Below, one piece after another: positions 24,359 to 33,035 of a stretch of DNA of 64,000 bases (positions within the stretch are counted from its first letter, which is position 1; every line of letters begins with the position of its first letter). Under the pieces are notes generated by a model. It worked only from the letters and a program-made list of their open reading frames with translations, had not been told where the DNA came from and searched no databases. Position numbers and translations under genes: made by a program. This DNA comes from Streptomyces sp. CA-278952 (lineage in GTDB: Bacteria > Actinomycetota > Actinomycetes > Streptomycetales > Streptomycetaceae). Location of the stretch: contig NZ_CP112880.1 in assembly GCF_028747205.1 (NCBI RefSeq), positions 5,952,001 to 6,016,000 on the forward strand. The letters run 5' to 3'.

Positions 24359-25369
24359 TCAGGAGTTCAGCTCCGCCAGGACCCGCAGCGTGTGCGGGTC
24401 CGGGGCGGTGACCAGCAGATCCGTCACCGGGCCCGTACGCCACAGCTCCAGCCGCTCCGCGATGCGGGCGCGCGGCCCGATCAGGGAGATCTCGTCGGCG
24501 AACGCGTCGGGCACCGCCCGCACCGCCTCCTCCTCGCGGCCCTGGAGGAACAGCTCCTGGATCCGCCGGGCCTCCTCCTCGAACCCCATGCGGGCCATCA
24601 GGTCGGCGTGGAAGTTGCGGGCCGCGTGCCCCATCCCGCCGATGTAGAAGCCGAGCATCGCCTTCACCGGCCGCAGCCCCTCCGCCACGTCGTCGCAGAC
24701 GTGCGCGCGGGCCATCGGCGCGATCATGAAGTCGTCCCGGAGTCCGGCGAGCGAGGCCCCGTAGACGTCCGCTCGCAGCGGCGACCAGTACAGCGGCAGC
24801 CAGCCGTCCGCGATCTCCACCGTCTGCGCGATGTTCTTCGGGCCCTCCGCGCCCAGCAGGACGGGGAGCGAGGCCCGCAGCGGATGCGTGATCGGCTTCA
24901 GCGGCTTGCCGAGCCCGGTGGCGTCCGGGCCGGTGTACGGGTGGGAGTGGAAGCGGCCCGCCAGTTGGACCGGAGCCTGCCGTGCCAGCACCTGCCGGAT
25001 CACCTCGACGTACTCGCGGGTCGCGGTCAGCGGGCTGCTGGGGAACGGCCGCCCGTACCACCCCTCCACCACCTGCGGCCCGGACAGGCCGAGGCCGAGC
25101 AGCATCCGGCCGCCGGAGAGGTGGTCCAGGGTCAGCGCGTGCATGGCCGTCGCGGTCGGGGTGCGGGCCGCCATCTGGACGATGCCGGTGCCCAGCCGGA
25201 TCCGGGAGGTGTGGGCGGCGATCCAGGTCAGCGGCGTGAAGGCGTCCGACCCCCAGGCCTCCGCCGTCCACACCGAGTCGTAGCCGAGCTGCTCTGCCTC
25301 CTGGACCAGGGCGAGTTGGCCGGGGTCCGGGCCGCGGCCCCAGTATCCGAGCGCGAGTCCGAGCCGCAT
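24359..25369 (-). CDS. LLM-class F420-dependent oxidoreductase
   Basis: The 336-residue luciferase-like protein starts at ATG 25369 with a strong ggaggga ribosome site. Typical phrases are LGLALGYWGRGPDP at the N-terminus, GTGIVQMAARTP, LDHLSGGRMLLGLGLSGPQVVEGWYG and GAEGPKNI. Actinobacterial members of this group use coenzyme F420 rather than FMN. The substrate is unknown. A TGACG-aag-CGTCA palindrome lies 22 bases upstream and may be an operator. Confidence 0.9.
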   Translation of the reverse strand: MRLGLALGYWGRGPDPGQLALVQEAEQLGYDSVWTAEAWGSDAFTPLTWIAAHTSRIRLGTGIVQMAARTPTATAMHALTLDHLSGGRMLLGLGLSGPQVVEGWYGRPFPSSPLTATREYVEVIRQVLARQAPVQLAGRFHSHPYTGPDATGLGKPLKPITHPLRASLPVLLGAEGPKNIAQTVEIADGWLPLYWSPLRADVYGASLAGLRDDFMIAPMARAHVCDDVAEGLRPVKAMLGFYIGGMGHAARNFHADLMARMGFEEEARRIQELFLQGREEEAVRAVPDAFADEISLIGPRARIAERLELWRTGPVTDLLVTAPDPHTLRVLAELNS

Positions 25370-25390
25370 TCCGTTCCCTCCAGCCGTAAA

Positions 25391-25403
25391 TGACGAAGCG
25401 TCA
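25391..25403. promoter_or_regulatory. TGACG/CGTCA palindrome upstream of the LLM gene
   Basis: TGACGAAGCGTCA is a perfect five-base inverted repeat with a three-base centre. It is placed in the promoter region of the F420-dependent enzyme and resembles operators of actinobacterial TetR regulators. No regulator gene is adjacent. Confidence 0.4.
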
Positions 25404-25436
25404 GGCATGGGTGACCGGCTTGGACTGTACGACAAC

Positions 25437-25465
25437 GGCCCCCCGCCCGGAAGGGCGAGGGGCCG
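25437..25465 (-). terminator. GC-rich hairpin downstream of the DUF5336 gene
   Basis: A ggccccccgcccg/gggcgaggggcc stem closes on a gaag tetraloop. It lies just after the DUF5336 stop, in the orientation expected for a terminator. There is no U-tract, as is usual in Streptomyces. Confidence 0.6.
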
Positions 25466-25481
25466 CGGTGCGCGTACGGGA

Positions 25482-26351
25482 TCAGCCGCGCTGGATGCCC
25501 GTGGTGTCCTGGAGGACACCACGACGGCCGTCCTGCGTCTGGGCGATGAGGCTCTGGTCGCGCTGCTCCACCGCGAGGTACCAGGTGCCCGGCGCCAGCT
25601 CGGCGATCGGGTTCGGCGAGCCGTCCTCGCCGTACAGCGGGCGGGCCACCGGAACGGCGAACCAGAACGGGGTGAAGTCGCCCGCCGGGGCCGCGCCGCC
25701 CTGCGAGGGCTGCTGGGCCTGCGCCTGCTGCGCCTGCTGTGCCTGCGCCGGGTCGGCCTGGGCGGGCTGGCCCTGCTGCGGAGCGCCGGGGTAGCCGTAA
25801 CCCTGGCTCGGCTGGGCACCGTACGGCTGCTGCTGCTGCTGGCCGGCCGGGAAGCCGTAGCCCTGGCCGGGGCCCGCGCCGTACGGGGTCTGTCCGGCCC
25901 CTACGCCCGGCGCGGGGGAGGACGGGCTGACGAGCGGGGCCTTGAGCGCGGGGATCATCGGACCGGCGACGGCACCCGCGACGAGCACGATGGCGGCCAG
26001 CAGGCCGAGGATCAGGCCCGCGCCGGCGCTGTTGACGTCGAGGATCGTCCAGAAGGCGGTCCACAGCGCGAAGACGGTGAGCGCCGCACCGAACTGGCCG
26101 AGGTCGAGGCCGACGACCTTGCGGCCCGGCATCATACGGCTGACGATCAGCAGCGCCGCGCCGATGACTCCGGCGAGGAAGACGCTCATCAGGAGTCCGA
26201 GCGAGTCCCAGGCGTTCGGGCTGTCGAACCGGGAGCAGTCGACGCCCTGCGGGCATTCGTAGCTGGAGAAGTCGAGGAAAGAGGCGATGAACAGCACGAC
26301 CGCTGCTCCGATCACCACGCCGTCGCCTCGAGTGAGGGATCGGATATTCAC
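25482..26351 (-). CDS. DUF5336-type membrane protein with Gln/Pro-rich linker
   Basis: The 289-residue protein has four predicted membrane helices in its first 130 residues. A linker rich in Gly, Gln, Pro and Tyr follows (repeats of GYGFPAGQQQQQPYG type and runs of AQQAQQAQAQQ). A C-terminal domain of about 70 residues has FTPFWFAVPVARPLYGEDG. The layout matches the actinobacterial DUF5336 family of unknown function. The Gln/Ala repeats are encoded by imprecise cagcag/gcccag repeats. Confidence 0.8.
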   Translation of the reverse strand: MNIRSLTRGDGVVIGAAVVLFIASFLDFSSYECPQGVDCSRFDSPNAWDSLGLLMSVFLAGVIGAALLIVSRMMPGRKVVGLDLGQFGAALTVFALWTAFWTILDVNSAGAGLILGLLAAIVLVAGAVAGPMIPALKAPLVSPSSPAPGVGAGQTPYGAGPGQGYGFPAGQQQQQPYGAQPSQGYGYPGAPQQGQPAQADPAQAQQAQQAQAQQPSQGGAAPAGDFTPFWFAVPVARPLYGEDGSPNPIAELAPGTWYLAVEQRDQSLIAQTQDGRRGVLQDTTGIQRG

Positions 26352-26518
26352 GTGAAGGTCCTTAGTCGGTCGTCTCGTCGGGGCGGTCGTCGCTGCCGCC
26401 GGTGCGGCTCGAAGCTCGGGAGCGGCTCCCCATCGTACGGATGAATCTATCGTCTGCCCGGGCGGGTTGTGCCCGTGCCCGGATCATGAGCGGTTATCCC
26501 CCCAATATCACCGCAGAA

Positions 26519-27439
26519 CTACCCCTTCAGGTAGCTGCTAATGCCGTCGGCCATGCCCTGGGCCGCCTTCTGCCGCCAACTCCCGCTGGTGAGCAGGGCC
26601 GCGTCCTTCGGGTCACGCATATTGCCGCATTCCACGAACACCTTGGGCACGGTCGACAGATTCAGTCCGCCGAGATCATTACGCGTGTCCAGACCGGTCT
26701 TTCCGCCGATGTAATGGGAAGGCTCGCTTCCGGTCGTACGGACGAAGTGTCCGGCGATCCTCGCGCCGAGATCGGCCGAACTCTCCACGATCTTCGAGGT
26801 GTCGGCCCCGCCGCCCGTCACCTCGGCGGGCAGGATCACGTGGAAGCCCCGGTTGCCCACGGCCGACCCGTCGGCGTGCACCGAGACGACCGCGTCGGCC
26901 TTCGCCTCGTTCCCGATCCGGGCCCGTTCGTCGATGCACGGCCCGAACGGCCGGTCCCCGTCGTGGGTCAGCCGGACCCGGGCGCCCTCGGCCTCCAGCA
27001 GCGCGCGCAGCCGGTGGGACACGTCCAGGGTGAACCGGGCCTCCGCGTAGCCGTCATCGGTGGACGTACCGGTCGTGTCGCACTCCTTGCGGCCGGTGCC
27101 GATGTCGACCTTCTCGTTGATCTCCCGGGTGTGGTCCCGGTTGCGCGGATTGTGCCCCGGGTCGATCACCACGGTCCGGCCGGTCAGCGGACCCTTCGGC
27201 AGCGGCTTCGCAGCGGCGGAGGGGGAAGCGGTTCCGGACGGCTCCGGCTGCTTCCCGGCCGGTGCGGGAGCCGTCGGGGAGGCGGCGTCCGCACCGGGCC
27301 GTGGTGGGGCCGCACCGGTCCCGTCGGCTTCCGGGCCGCCGCCGCATCCGGCGGCGGTCAGGCATACGGCGGCCAGCGCGGCGGCCACGGAGAGGGGCCG
27401 GGCGCGGCGGGTGGGGGGAGGGCTGTCGTCGTACGGCAC
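26519..27439 (-). CDS. N-acetylmuramoyl-L-alanine amidase (Amidase_3) lipoprotein
   Basis: The protein has 306 residues, starting at GTG 27439. A lipobox LTAAGC near residue 33 marks it as a lipoprotein, and an Ala/Pro/Ser linker follows. The zinc amidase fold shows TVVIDPGHNP, EARFTLDVS and VVSVHADGS for the metal ligands, and VFVECGNM for the catalytic Glu. It cleaves the bond between muramic acid and L-Ala in peptidoglycan outside the membrane. It probably works in cell division or spore germination. It appears to be transcribed alone. Confidence 0.92.
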   Translation of the reverse strand: MPYDDSPPPTRRARPLSVAAALAAVCLTAAGCGGGPEADGTGAAPPRPGADAASPTAPAPAGKQPEPSGTASPSAAAKPLPKGPLTGRTVVIDPGHNPRNRDHTREINEKVDIGTGRKECDTTGTSTDDGYAEARFTLDVSHRLRALLEAEGARVRLTHDGDRPFGPCIDERARIGNEAKADAVVSVHADGSAVGNRGFHVILPAEVTGGGADTSKIVESSADLGARIAGHFVRTTGSEPSHYIGGKTGLDTRNDLGGLNLSTVPKVFVECGNMRDPKDAALLTSGSWRQKAAQGMADGISSYLKG

Positions 27440-27528
27440 GCGGCGATGCTACCCACCCGCCTGTCCGGAGGGCTCGGACCGCGGCCTGTGCGACCCCCTG
27501 TGTGACCCGGATACCGCTCCCGTACGGC

Positions 27529-28224
27529 TCAGATCCCGGCGCCCGTGCGGCGCAGCACGCGCAGCGAGTCCGTCACCGACACCTCGGTGAACGTTCCGGA
27601 GGCCAGCGCCCGGAGGTAGATCCGGTAGGGGGCCTGCCCGCCGTCGGCCGGGTCGGGGAACACGTCGTGGATCACCAGCAGCCCGCCCTCGACGACATGC
27701 GGGGCCCAGCCCTGGTAGTCGGCGTTCGCGTGTTCGTCGGTGTGCCCGCCGTCGATGAAGACGAGCCCGAGCGGCCCGGCCCACACGGCGGCGACCTGCG
27801 GGGAGCGCCCGACGAGCGCCACCACGTGGTCCTCCAGGCCGGCCCGGCGCAGGGTGCGGCGGAACGTCGGCAGGGTGTCCATCAGGCCGACCTCCGGGTC
27901 CACCACGCTCGGGTCGTGGTACTCCCAGCCGGGCTGCTGCTCCTCGCTGCCCCGGTGGTGGTCGACGGTGAGCGCGCTCACCCCGGCGGTGCGTGCCGCG
28001 TCCGCGAGCAGGATGGCGGACCGCCCGCAGTACGTGCCCACCTCCAGCAGCGGCAGCCCGAGCGCGCCGGCCTCGATGGCGGCGGCGTACAGGGCGAGAC
28101 CCTCGTGGACCGGCATGAAGCCCTTGGCGGCCTCGAACGCGGCGAGGATCTCCGGCGTGGGCCCGGCCGGTCCGGCGGGTCCGGCGGACGCGGCGGCGGA
28201 AGCGGCGGCGGACTCGGCGGTCAC
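27529..28224 (-). CDS. class I SAM-dependent methyltransferase (macrocin/cephalosporin-hydroxylase-like fold)
   Basis: The 231-residue protein starts at GTG 28224 with a ggagga site seven bases upstream. The SAM-binding loop is PLLEVGTYCGRSAILLADAA; LGLVFIDGGHTDEH and VIHDVFPDP supply the acidic metal or substrate residues found in methyltransferase family 24. An Ala/Gly/Pro-rich N-terminal 25 residues is low-complexity. The substrate is unknown. It lies between a terminator-like hairpin and the amidase gene. Confidence 0.85.
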   Translation of the reverse strand: MTAESAAASAAASAGPAGPAGPTPEILAAFEAAKGFMPVHEGLALYAAAIEAGALGLPLLEVGTYCGRSAILLADAARTAGVSALTVDHHRGSEEQQPGWEYHDPSVVDPEVGLMDTLPTFRRTLRRAGLEDHVVALVGRSPQVAAVWAGPLGLVFIDGGHTDEHANADYQGWAPHVVEGGLLVIHDVFPDPADGGQAPYRIYLRALASGTFTEVSVTDSLRVLRRTGAGI

Positions 28225-28274
28225 GGGGTTCCTCCAGGTGGGGCGGGGTGAGTGCGGAACGGCGCCCCATCGTG

Positions 28275-28313
28275 CCGTACGCCCCCGCCGAAGGGATCGG
28301 CGGGGGCGTACGG
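28275..28313 (-). terminator. strong hairpin downstream of the M20-NCS1-DUF1177 operon
   Basis: A perfect 16-bp stem (ccgtacgcccccgccg and its complement) closes on a seven-base loop, aagggat. It lies about 50 bp after the stop of the M20 hydrolase gene, the last gene of the operon. Confidence 0.8.
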
Positions 28314-28363
28314 GGGGTGAGCCCGGGTCGGGGCGGGCCCCGGCGAAGCGATGGCCCGTGAGG

Positions 28364-29671
28364 TCAGCAGCTCTGCCAGAGTCGGGTCATGACGCGGACG
28401 CCGAAGCGCAGGCCCTCCAGCGGGACGCGCTCGTCCACGCCGTGGAAGAGGCGGCCGTAGTCCAGGTCGTGCGGGAGCTTCAGGCCCTTGAAGCCGAAGC
28501 AGCGGATGCCCAGGTGGGTGAAGGCCTTGGCGTCGGTGCCACCCGGGTTGCAGTACGGGACGGGGTGGCCGTCCGGGTCCTCGGCGCGGACGGCGTCGCA
28601 CATCGCGTCGACCAGGGGGCCGTCGAACGTCGTCTCCATCGCGATGTCGTGGTTGACCCACTCGCGGCTGACGGAGGGGAGCAGGAGCCGGTCGATCGTG
28701 TCGATCAGTTCCTGCTCGTGACCGGGGAGGAACCGGCCGTCGACGCGGGCGGTGGCCTTTCCGGGGATGACGTTGGTCTGGTAGCCGGCGGTGAACATGG
28801 TGGGGTTCGCCGAGTTGCGGAGCACCACCTGCATGAAGTCCGCGACCGGGCCCAGCCTGGCCAGGCTCGCCTCGATGTCGTTCTCGTCGAACTCCACGCC
28901 GTAGAGGCGGGCGGCCTCCTCCAGCAGGGCGCGGACCGGTTCGATCAGCCGGACCGGGAAGGTCTCGCGGCCGATCCGGGTGAGGGACTCGGCGAGGTCG
29001 GTGACCGCGTTCTCGTCGTTGGGCGACGAGCCGTGGCCGGCCCGGCCGTTGGCGGTGAGCTCCATCCAGGCCATGCCGCGCTGGGCGTTCTCGATCGGGT
29101 ACAGCCGGCGCGTGTCGTCGAGGGCGAAGGAGAAGCCGCCACCCTCGCCGATCGCCTCGGTGACCCCCGAGAAGAGGTCGGGCCGGTGTTCGACGAGCCA
29201 GTGGGCGCCGAACCTGCCGCCGGCCTCCTCGTCGGCGAGGAAGGCGAGCACCACGTCGCGGGCCGGCTTCGTGCCGGTGCGGGCGAAGTGCCGGGCGGTG
29301 GCGAGCATGACCGCCACCGTGTCCTTCATGTCGATCGCGCCCCGGCCCCAGAGGTAGCCGTCGCGGATCTCGCCCGAGAACGGCGGGACCTGCCACTCGG
29401 AGGCGTCGGCGGGGACGACGTCCAGGTGGCCGTGGACCAGCAGGGCTCCCCGGGTGGGGTCGCTCCCGGGGATCCTGGCGATGGCGCTGGCCCGGCCCGG
29501 GGCCGACTCGACCAGCTCGGAGACGATGCCCACCTCGGCGAGGCGGTCCACCACCCAGTCGGCGGCGGCGCGCTCGTCGCTGGTCGGGTTGGAGGTGTCG
29601 AACCGGATCAGTTCGGCGCAGAGGTCCACGACCTCGGTCTGGGCCTGCTCGGAGGCGGGGGTGAGGCTCAT
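28364..29671 (-). CDS. M20-family metallo-hydrolase (ArgE/DapE/carboxypeptidase-like)
   Basis: The 435-residue binuclear zinc amidohydrolase has the metal ligands in VHGHLDVVP (His and Asp), GRGAIDMKD and LADEEAGG (Glu-Glu), and an NPGGTDAKAF C-terminal His/Thr region. It hydrolyses an amide such as an N-acyl amino acid or dipeptide. Its ATGA start overlaps the permease stop, so it is the last gene of a three-gene operon with an NCS1 permease and DUF1177 protein. That context suggests catabolism of an imported nitrogen compound, for instance a ureido or carbamoyl amino acid. This is an inference. Confidence 0.92.
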   Translation of the reverse strand: MSLTPASEQAQTEVVDLCAELIRFDTSNPTSDERAAADWVVDRLAEVGIVSELVESAPGRASAIARIPGSDPTRGALLVHGHLDVVPADASEWQVPPFSGEIRDGYLWGRGAIDMKDTVAVMLATARHFARTGTKPARDVVLAFLADEEAGGRFGAHWLVEHRPDLFSGVTEAIGEGGGFSFALDDTRRLYPIENAQRGMAWMELTANGRAGHGSSPNDENAVTDLAESLTRIGRETFPVRLIEPVRALLEEAARLYGVEFDENDIEASLARLGPVADFMQVVLRNSANPTMFTAGYQTNVIPGKATARVDGRFLPGHEQELIDTIDRLLLPSVSREWVNHDIAMETTFDGPLVDAMCDAVRAEDPDGHPVPYCNPGGTDAKAFTHLGIRCFGFKGLKLPHDLDYGRLFHGVDERVPLEGLRFGVRVMTRLWQSC

Positions 29672-31062
29672 GCTGCTCCTGCCGGAGTGGTCGCGCGGGC
29701 GGCGGGGGCGGGGGTGCCGCTGTCCTCGTCGTCCAGGGTGGAGGTGCCGTACGGCTTGACCCAGCCCAGCAGGCCGAGGGCGCAGTACAGCAGGAAGGCG
29801 GTGGCCAGCGAGTTGAGGGCCGGTATGCCGCCGTCGTAGAACTTGCCGACACAGAACGCCACGACCCAGATGACCAGGGACATCGGTACCCAGGTGGGCG
29901 AGGTCAGCGGCAGGGTCTGCGCCTCACGGGTGTCGTCCAGCGGCTTGCGCATCCGCTTCACGACCCAGTACTCGGCGACGATGATGCCGCCGATCGGCGG
30001 GATCATCACGCCCAGCAGGGAGAGGAACTCCGTGAAGTGGGTCATGATGCCGACCGCGGACAGGAGCGTGCCGGCGATGCCGAGGACGACGGTGACCACG
30101 CCGCGGTGCAGCCGCTTGCGGAAGACGACCTGGAAGAAGTTGACGACGCCGAGCGAGGATCCGTACAGGTTCCAGTCGTTGATCTTCGCGGTGGACATCA
30201 GGACCACCATCACACCGAAGGCGCCCGAGGTGGAGAGCACGATGTGGGAGACGTCGCTCGACTTCACCAGGTGGCCGAGCAGCACACCGACCATGCCGAC
30301 GATGTACTCGGAGAGGATCATCGAGGAGGCGCTCTGCACGAAGACGTGCGAGCCCTTCTTGTTGTAGCGGGTCATCTCCGGGGAGACGATGGCGCCGGTC
30401 ATGTAACCGCCCGCGATGGCGGTGGCGGCGACGGCCAGCGGGATCGCCTCGCCGGGCGGCGGCGAGCTGATCAGCTCACTGATCGAGTGGTCGTTGAGGG
30501 TCGTGATGATCGACCAGGCGACCATGCCGAAGAACAGCGGGGTGACGATCTTGGCGAAGAGGGCCATGTATGTGAAGCCGAAGATCACCAGGCCCGTGAT
30601 GGCGATGCCCGCGATCACGCACCACATCCAGGACGGTCCGCCGACGAGCGCCGAGACGCTGTTGCCGAAGATCGTGTTCTGGACGCCGAACCAGCCGACC
30701 AGGCTGACCGCGATGACGAAGCTGACCAGTGCCGAACCGTTGCGGCCGAAGCCCGTCCAGCGGGTGAGCATCGGGGTCGCCAGGCCCTCGCGCATGCCGG
30801 CCAGACCGATCGCGAAGATCACGATCTCCAGGATCACCGCGCCGAGCGTGAAGGCGAGGAAGGCGTCGCCGAAGGTCATGCCGACGCCGATGGTGGCGCC
30901 CAGTGTGAACTGGGAGATCGAGCCGGACTGGGCCAGCCACTGCAGGAGCATGGACCAGAAGCCGAAGCGCTTGTCGCGCGGGACCCGCGAGAGGGAGTAG
31001 TCGTCGCTGCCGATGCTCTTGGCTTCGGGGGCCGTGGCGTCGGCCCGGTCGGCGGATGCCAT
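29668..31062 (-). CDS. NCS1-family permease (purine/cytosine/hydantoin type)
   Basis: The 464-residue protein has twelve predicted membrane helices and NCS1 landmarks: RFGFWSMLLQWLAQSGSIS, GPSWMWCVIAGIAITG, and ISPEMTRY-like AIVSPEMTRYNKKGS. This family imports nucleobases, hydantoins or related heterocycles with sodium or protons. Its start overlaps the DUF1177 stop by one base, so all three genes are one transcriptional unit. The ring compound imported is probably cleaved by downstream enzymes. Confidence 0.92.
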   Translation of the reverse strand: MASADRADATAPEAKSIGSDDYSLSRVPRDKRFGFWSMLLQWLAQSGSISQFTLGATIGVGMTFGDAFLAFTLGAVILEIVIFAIGLAGMREGLATPMLTRWTGFGRNGSALVSFVIAVSLVGWFGVQNTIFGNSVSALVGGPSWMWCVIAGIAITGLVIFGFTYMALFAKIVTPLFFGMVAWSIITTLNDHSISELISSPPPGEAIPLAVAATAIAGGYMTGAIVSPEMTRYNKKGSHVFVQSASSMILSEYIVGMVGVLLGHLVKSSDVSHIVLSTSGAFGVMVVLMSTAKINDWNLYGSSLGVVNFFQVVFRKRLHRGVVTVVLGIAGTLLSAVGIMTHFTEFLSLLGVMIPPIGGIIVAEYWVVKRMRKPLDDTREAQTLPLTSPTWVPMSLVIWVVAFCVGKFYDGGIPALNSLATAFLLYCALGLLGWVKPYGTSTLDDEDSGTPAPAARATTPAGAA

Positions 31063-32015
31063 CAGGACTCCTGGGTGGTGCGGCCGAGGGTCTGGAGGTG
31101 AGCCAGCGACCCGTAGCGGTGGACGAGGTTGTCGAACTCCACCGCGTCGTGGAAGTCCAGCTGCCCGGCGCCGAAGCCCTTGGCGACCTCCACGGCGTAG
31201 CGGGCGGCGGACGCGATGTCGCTCTCGTGACTCGCGCCCGTCTGGCAGCCCGGTACCGCGGCGGCCGAGGTGACCGCGAGACCGACGACCGGAGCGGCGG
31301 TCGCGGTGGCGGGCTGGAGGATCGAATTGATGTGGTGTGCACCGTTACCGTACGGCGTGATGTCCTGGGTGGTCACCGGGTAAGTGACCAACGGCTCACC
31401 GGTCACCACGGCCAGCAGCTCGCCGAGCTGCTCGCTGACCCGGAGCACCCAGCCCTCCTTGACGGTGGGCGACAGGGCCAGGCCCTTGTGGTTGATGATC
31501 CGGTTGCCCTTGGTGGTGTCGATGGAGAGCACGGCCTCCATGTCGGCGGTCACCTCGTGCCGGTTCATCGTGGCGATGTCCACGGGCGAGCCCATGAACG
31601 GCACCGGGTCGTGCGGCTCGGTCGGCGCGTTCGGGCAGATGTGCGTGGCGACGATCACGTCGCCGGGCAGCACATCGCCGCGACGGCGCATGTCGAGCAG
31701 CTTGGCGGCCGCGGTGATGGCCGCGGCCGCGCCGTCGGCGTCGGAGACCAGACCGGTCACCTCGGGCCGGGCGCCGATACCGCCGAGCCGGCCCACCACA
31801 CCGAGGGTGCGGGCGCTGCCGCCCGCCGTCCGGCCGCGGGAACCGGGGATGCGGACGAGCACGAAGTCCGTCGAGCCCTGGTCGCCCATGACGGTGGTGA
31901 CCTGAGCGGACGATCCCTCGGCCCCCGCTGCGGCGTCGAGGTACCCGACGACCGACTTGCCAGTGACCTGGGGATCGTCCAGCAGCTCGACGATGTCCAG
32001 TACGTACTTCAACAT
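31062..32015 (-). CDS. DUF1177-family protein
   Basis: The protein has 317 residues from ATG 32015, with a strong aggag ribosome site. Conserved phrases include GDVIVATHICPNAP, PVPFMGSPVDIATMNRHEV and PYGNGAHHIN. The many His, Asp and Cys residues suggest a metal-dependent hydrolase, but the family has no established activity that I know of. It is the first gene of the operon and is divergent from an IclR regulator. The partner genes point to catabolism of a small amide or cyclic nitrogen compound. Confidence 0.85.
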   Translation of the reverse strand: MLKYVLDIVELLDDPQVTGKSVVGYLDAAAGAEGSSAQVTTVMGDQGSTDFVLVRIPGSRGRTAGGSARTLGVVGRLGGIGARPEVTGLVSDADGAAAAITAAAKLLDMRRRGDVLPGDVIVATHICPNAPTEPHDPVPFMGSPVDIATMNRHEVTADMEAVLSIDTTKGNRIINHKGLALSPTVKEGWVLRVSEQLGELLAVVTGEPLVTYPVTTQDITPYGNGAHHINSILQPATATAAPVVGLAVTSAAAVPGCQTGASHESDIASAARYAVEVAKGFGAGQLDFHDAVEFDNLVHRYGSLAHLQTLGRTTQES

Positions 32016-32102
32016 GGGGGCTTTTCTCCTGATCCTGACACCCGCCCGGCGCTCGACGGGGGAGAGCGCGGGGCGGGGTGCTGAGGCAACATTCGGGATC
32101 GG

Positions 32103-32132
32103 ATAGCGTTGAGCGCAACTGTTTCCCGCTAT
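32103..32132. promoter_or_regulatory. candidate IclR operator in the divergent promoter
   Basis: ATAGCG (32103-32108) and CGCTAT (32127-32132) form an outer inverted repeat around GTTGAGCGCAAC (32108-32119), itself an inverted repeat. It lies between the DUF1177 operon and the IclR gene, 26-55 bases before the regulator start. Confidence 0.5.
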
Positions 32133-32157
32133 ATGCAATTCTGGTCTGAATGGTGAG

Positions 32158-32991
32158 ATGACGATGGCCGAATTCGATCTCGACCGGCGTACGCCCGCCG
32201 GGGCGCTGCAGACCGTCGACCGGGCGCTCCTGGTGCTGCTCGCCTTCGAGCGCACCCGGCCCGACTGGGGCGTCACCGAGGTCGCCGAGGAGTTCGGCTG
32301 GGACACCTCCGCCGCCCAGCGGCTGCTCGCCACCCTGGCGGGCCGGGGCTTCCTGGTCTCCGACCCGGCCACCCGCCGCTACCGCATCGGCCCCGCCGTG
32401 CTGCGGCTCGGCCGGCTCTGGGAGCGCTCGGGCTCGCTGGAGCTGCTGGCAGGCCCGGTCCTGGAGGAGCTGCGCCGGACGACCGGCGACACGGTCCTGT
32501 TCTGCCTTCCGGACAGCTTCCACATGCGCTGCGTGGCCGCCGAGGAGGGCGAGACCGGACCGCTGCGCTACTACCCGCTGGTCGGCGAGCTCTACCCGGC
32601 GCACGCGGGGGCGACCAGCAAGTCGTACTACGCCTATCTGCCCGACGAACAGCGCCACCGGCTCTTCCGGGGCCGCCCCATGGCCCGCTTCACGGACCGC
32701 ACCGTCACCGAACCGGACCTGCTGGAACGGGAGTTCATCAAGATCCGGGCCCAGGGCTACGCCTGGACGGTCGGCGAGTACGACACCGGGATCGCCACCG
32801 TCGCCGTACCGGTGTTCCTGGGGCGCGAGCCGTACGGAAGTCTCAGCCTCGGCGGCGGGGAGGACCGGTTCCGGGGGGCGCCCGAGGACCGGCTCGACGC
32901 GCTGCGCCACGCGGCCCAGCTGCTGGAGCAGCGCCTCACCCACCCGCCGCAACGGCCGAAGCCCCGCGCCCGGCGGCCCCGCACCACCTGA
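32158..32991 (+). CDS. IclR-family transcriptional regulator
   Basis: The 277-residue protein starts at ATG 32158 (or ATG 32164, two codons later). The N-terminal winged helix includes VTEVAEEFGWDTSAAQRLLA and the FLVSDPATRRYRIGPAVLRLG wing. The C-terminal effector-binding domain shows YYPLVGELYPAHAGATSKSY and VPVFLGREPYGSLSLGG. It is divergent from the DUF1177-NCS1-M20 operon and is the likely local regulator, sensing a pathway intermediate. The effector is unknown. Confidence 0.9.
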   Translation: MTMAEFDLDRRTPAGALQTVDRALLVLLAFERTRPDWGVTEVAEEFGWDTSAAQRLLATLAGRGFLVSDPATRRYRIGPAVLRLGRLWERSGSLELLAGPVLEELRRTTGDTVLFCLPDSFHMRCVAAEEGETGPLRYYPLVGELYPAHAGATSKSYYAYLPDEQRHRLFRGRPMARFTDRTVTEPDLLEREFIKIRAQGYAWTVGEYDTGIATVAVPVFLGREPYGSLSLGGGEDRFRGAPEDRLDALRHAAQLLEQRLTHPPQRPKPRARRPRTT

Positions 32992-33035
32992 CCGATCCGA
33001 TGTGCCCGATGTACCCCACGTACCCGAGGAACCCC

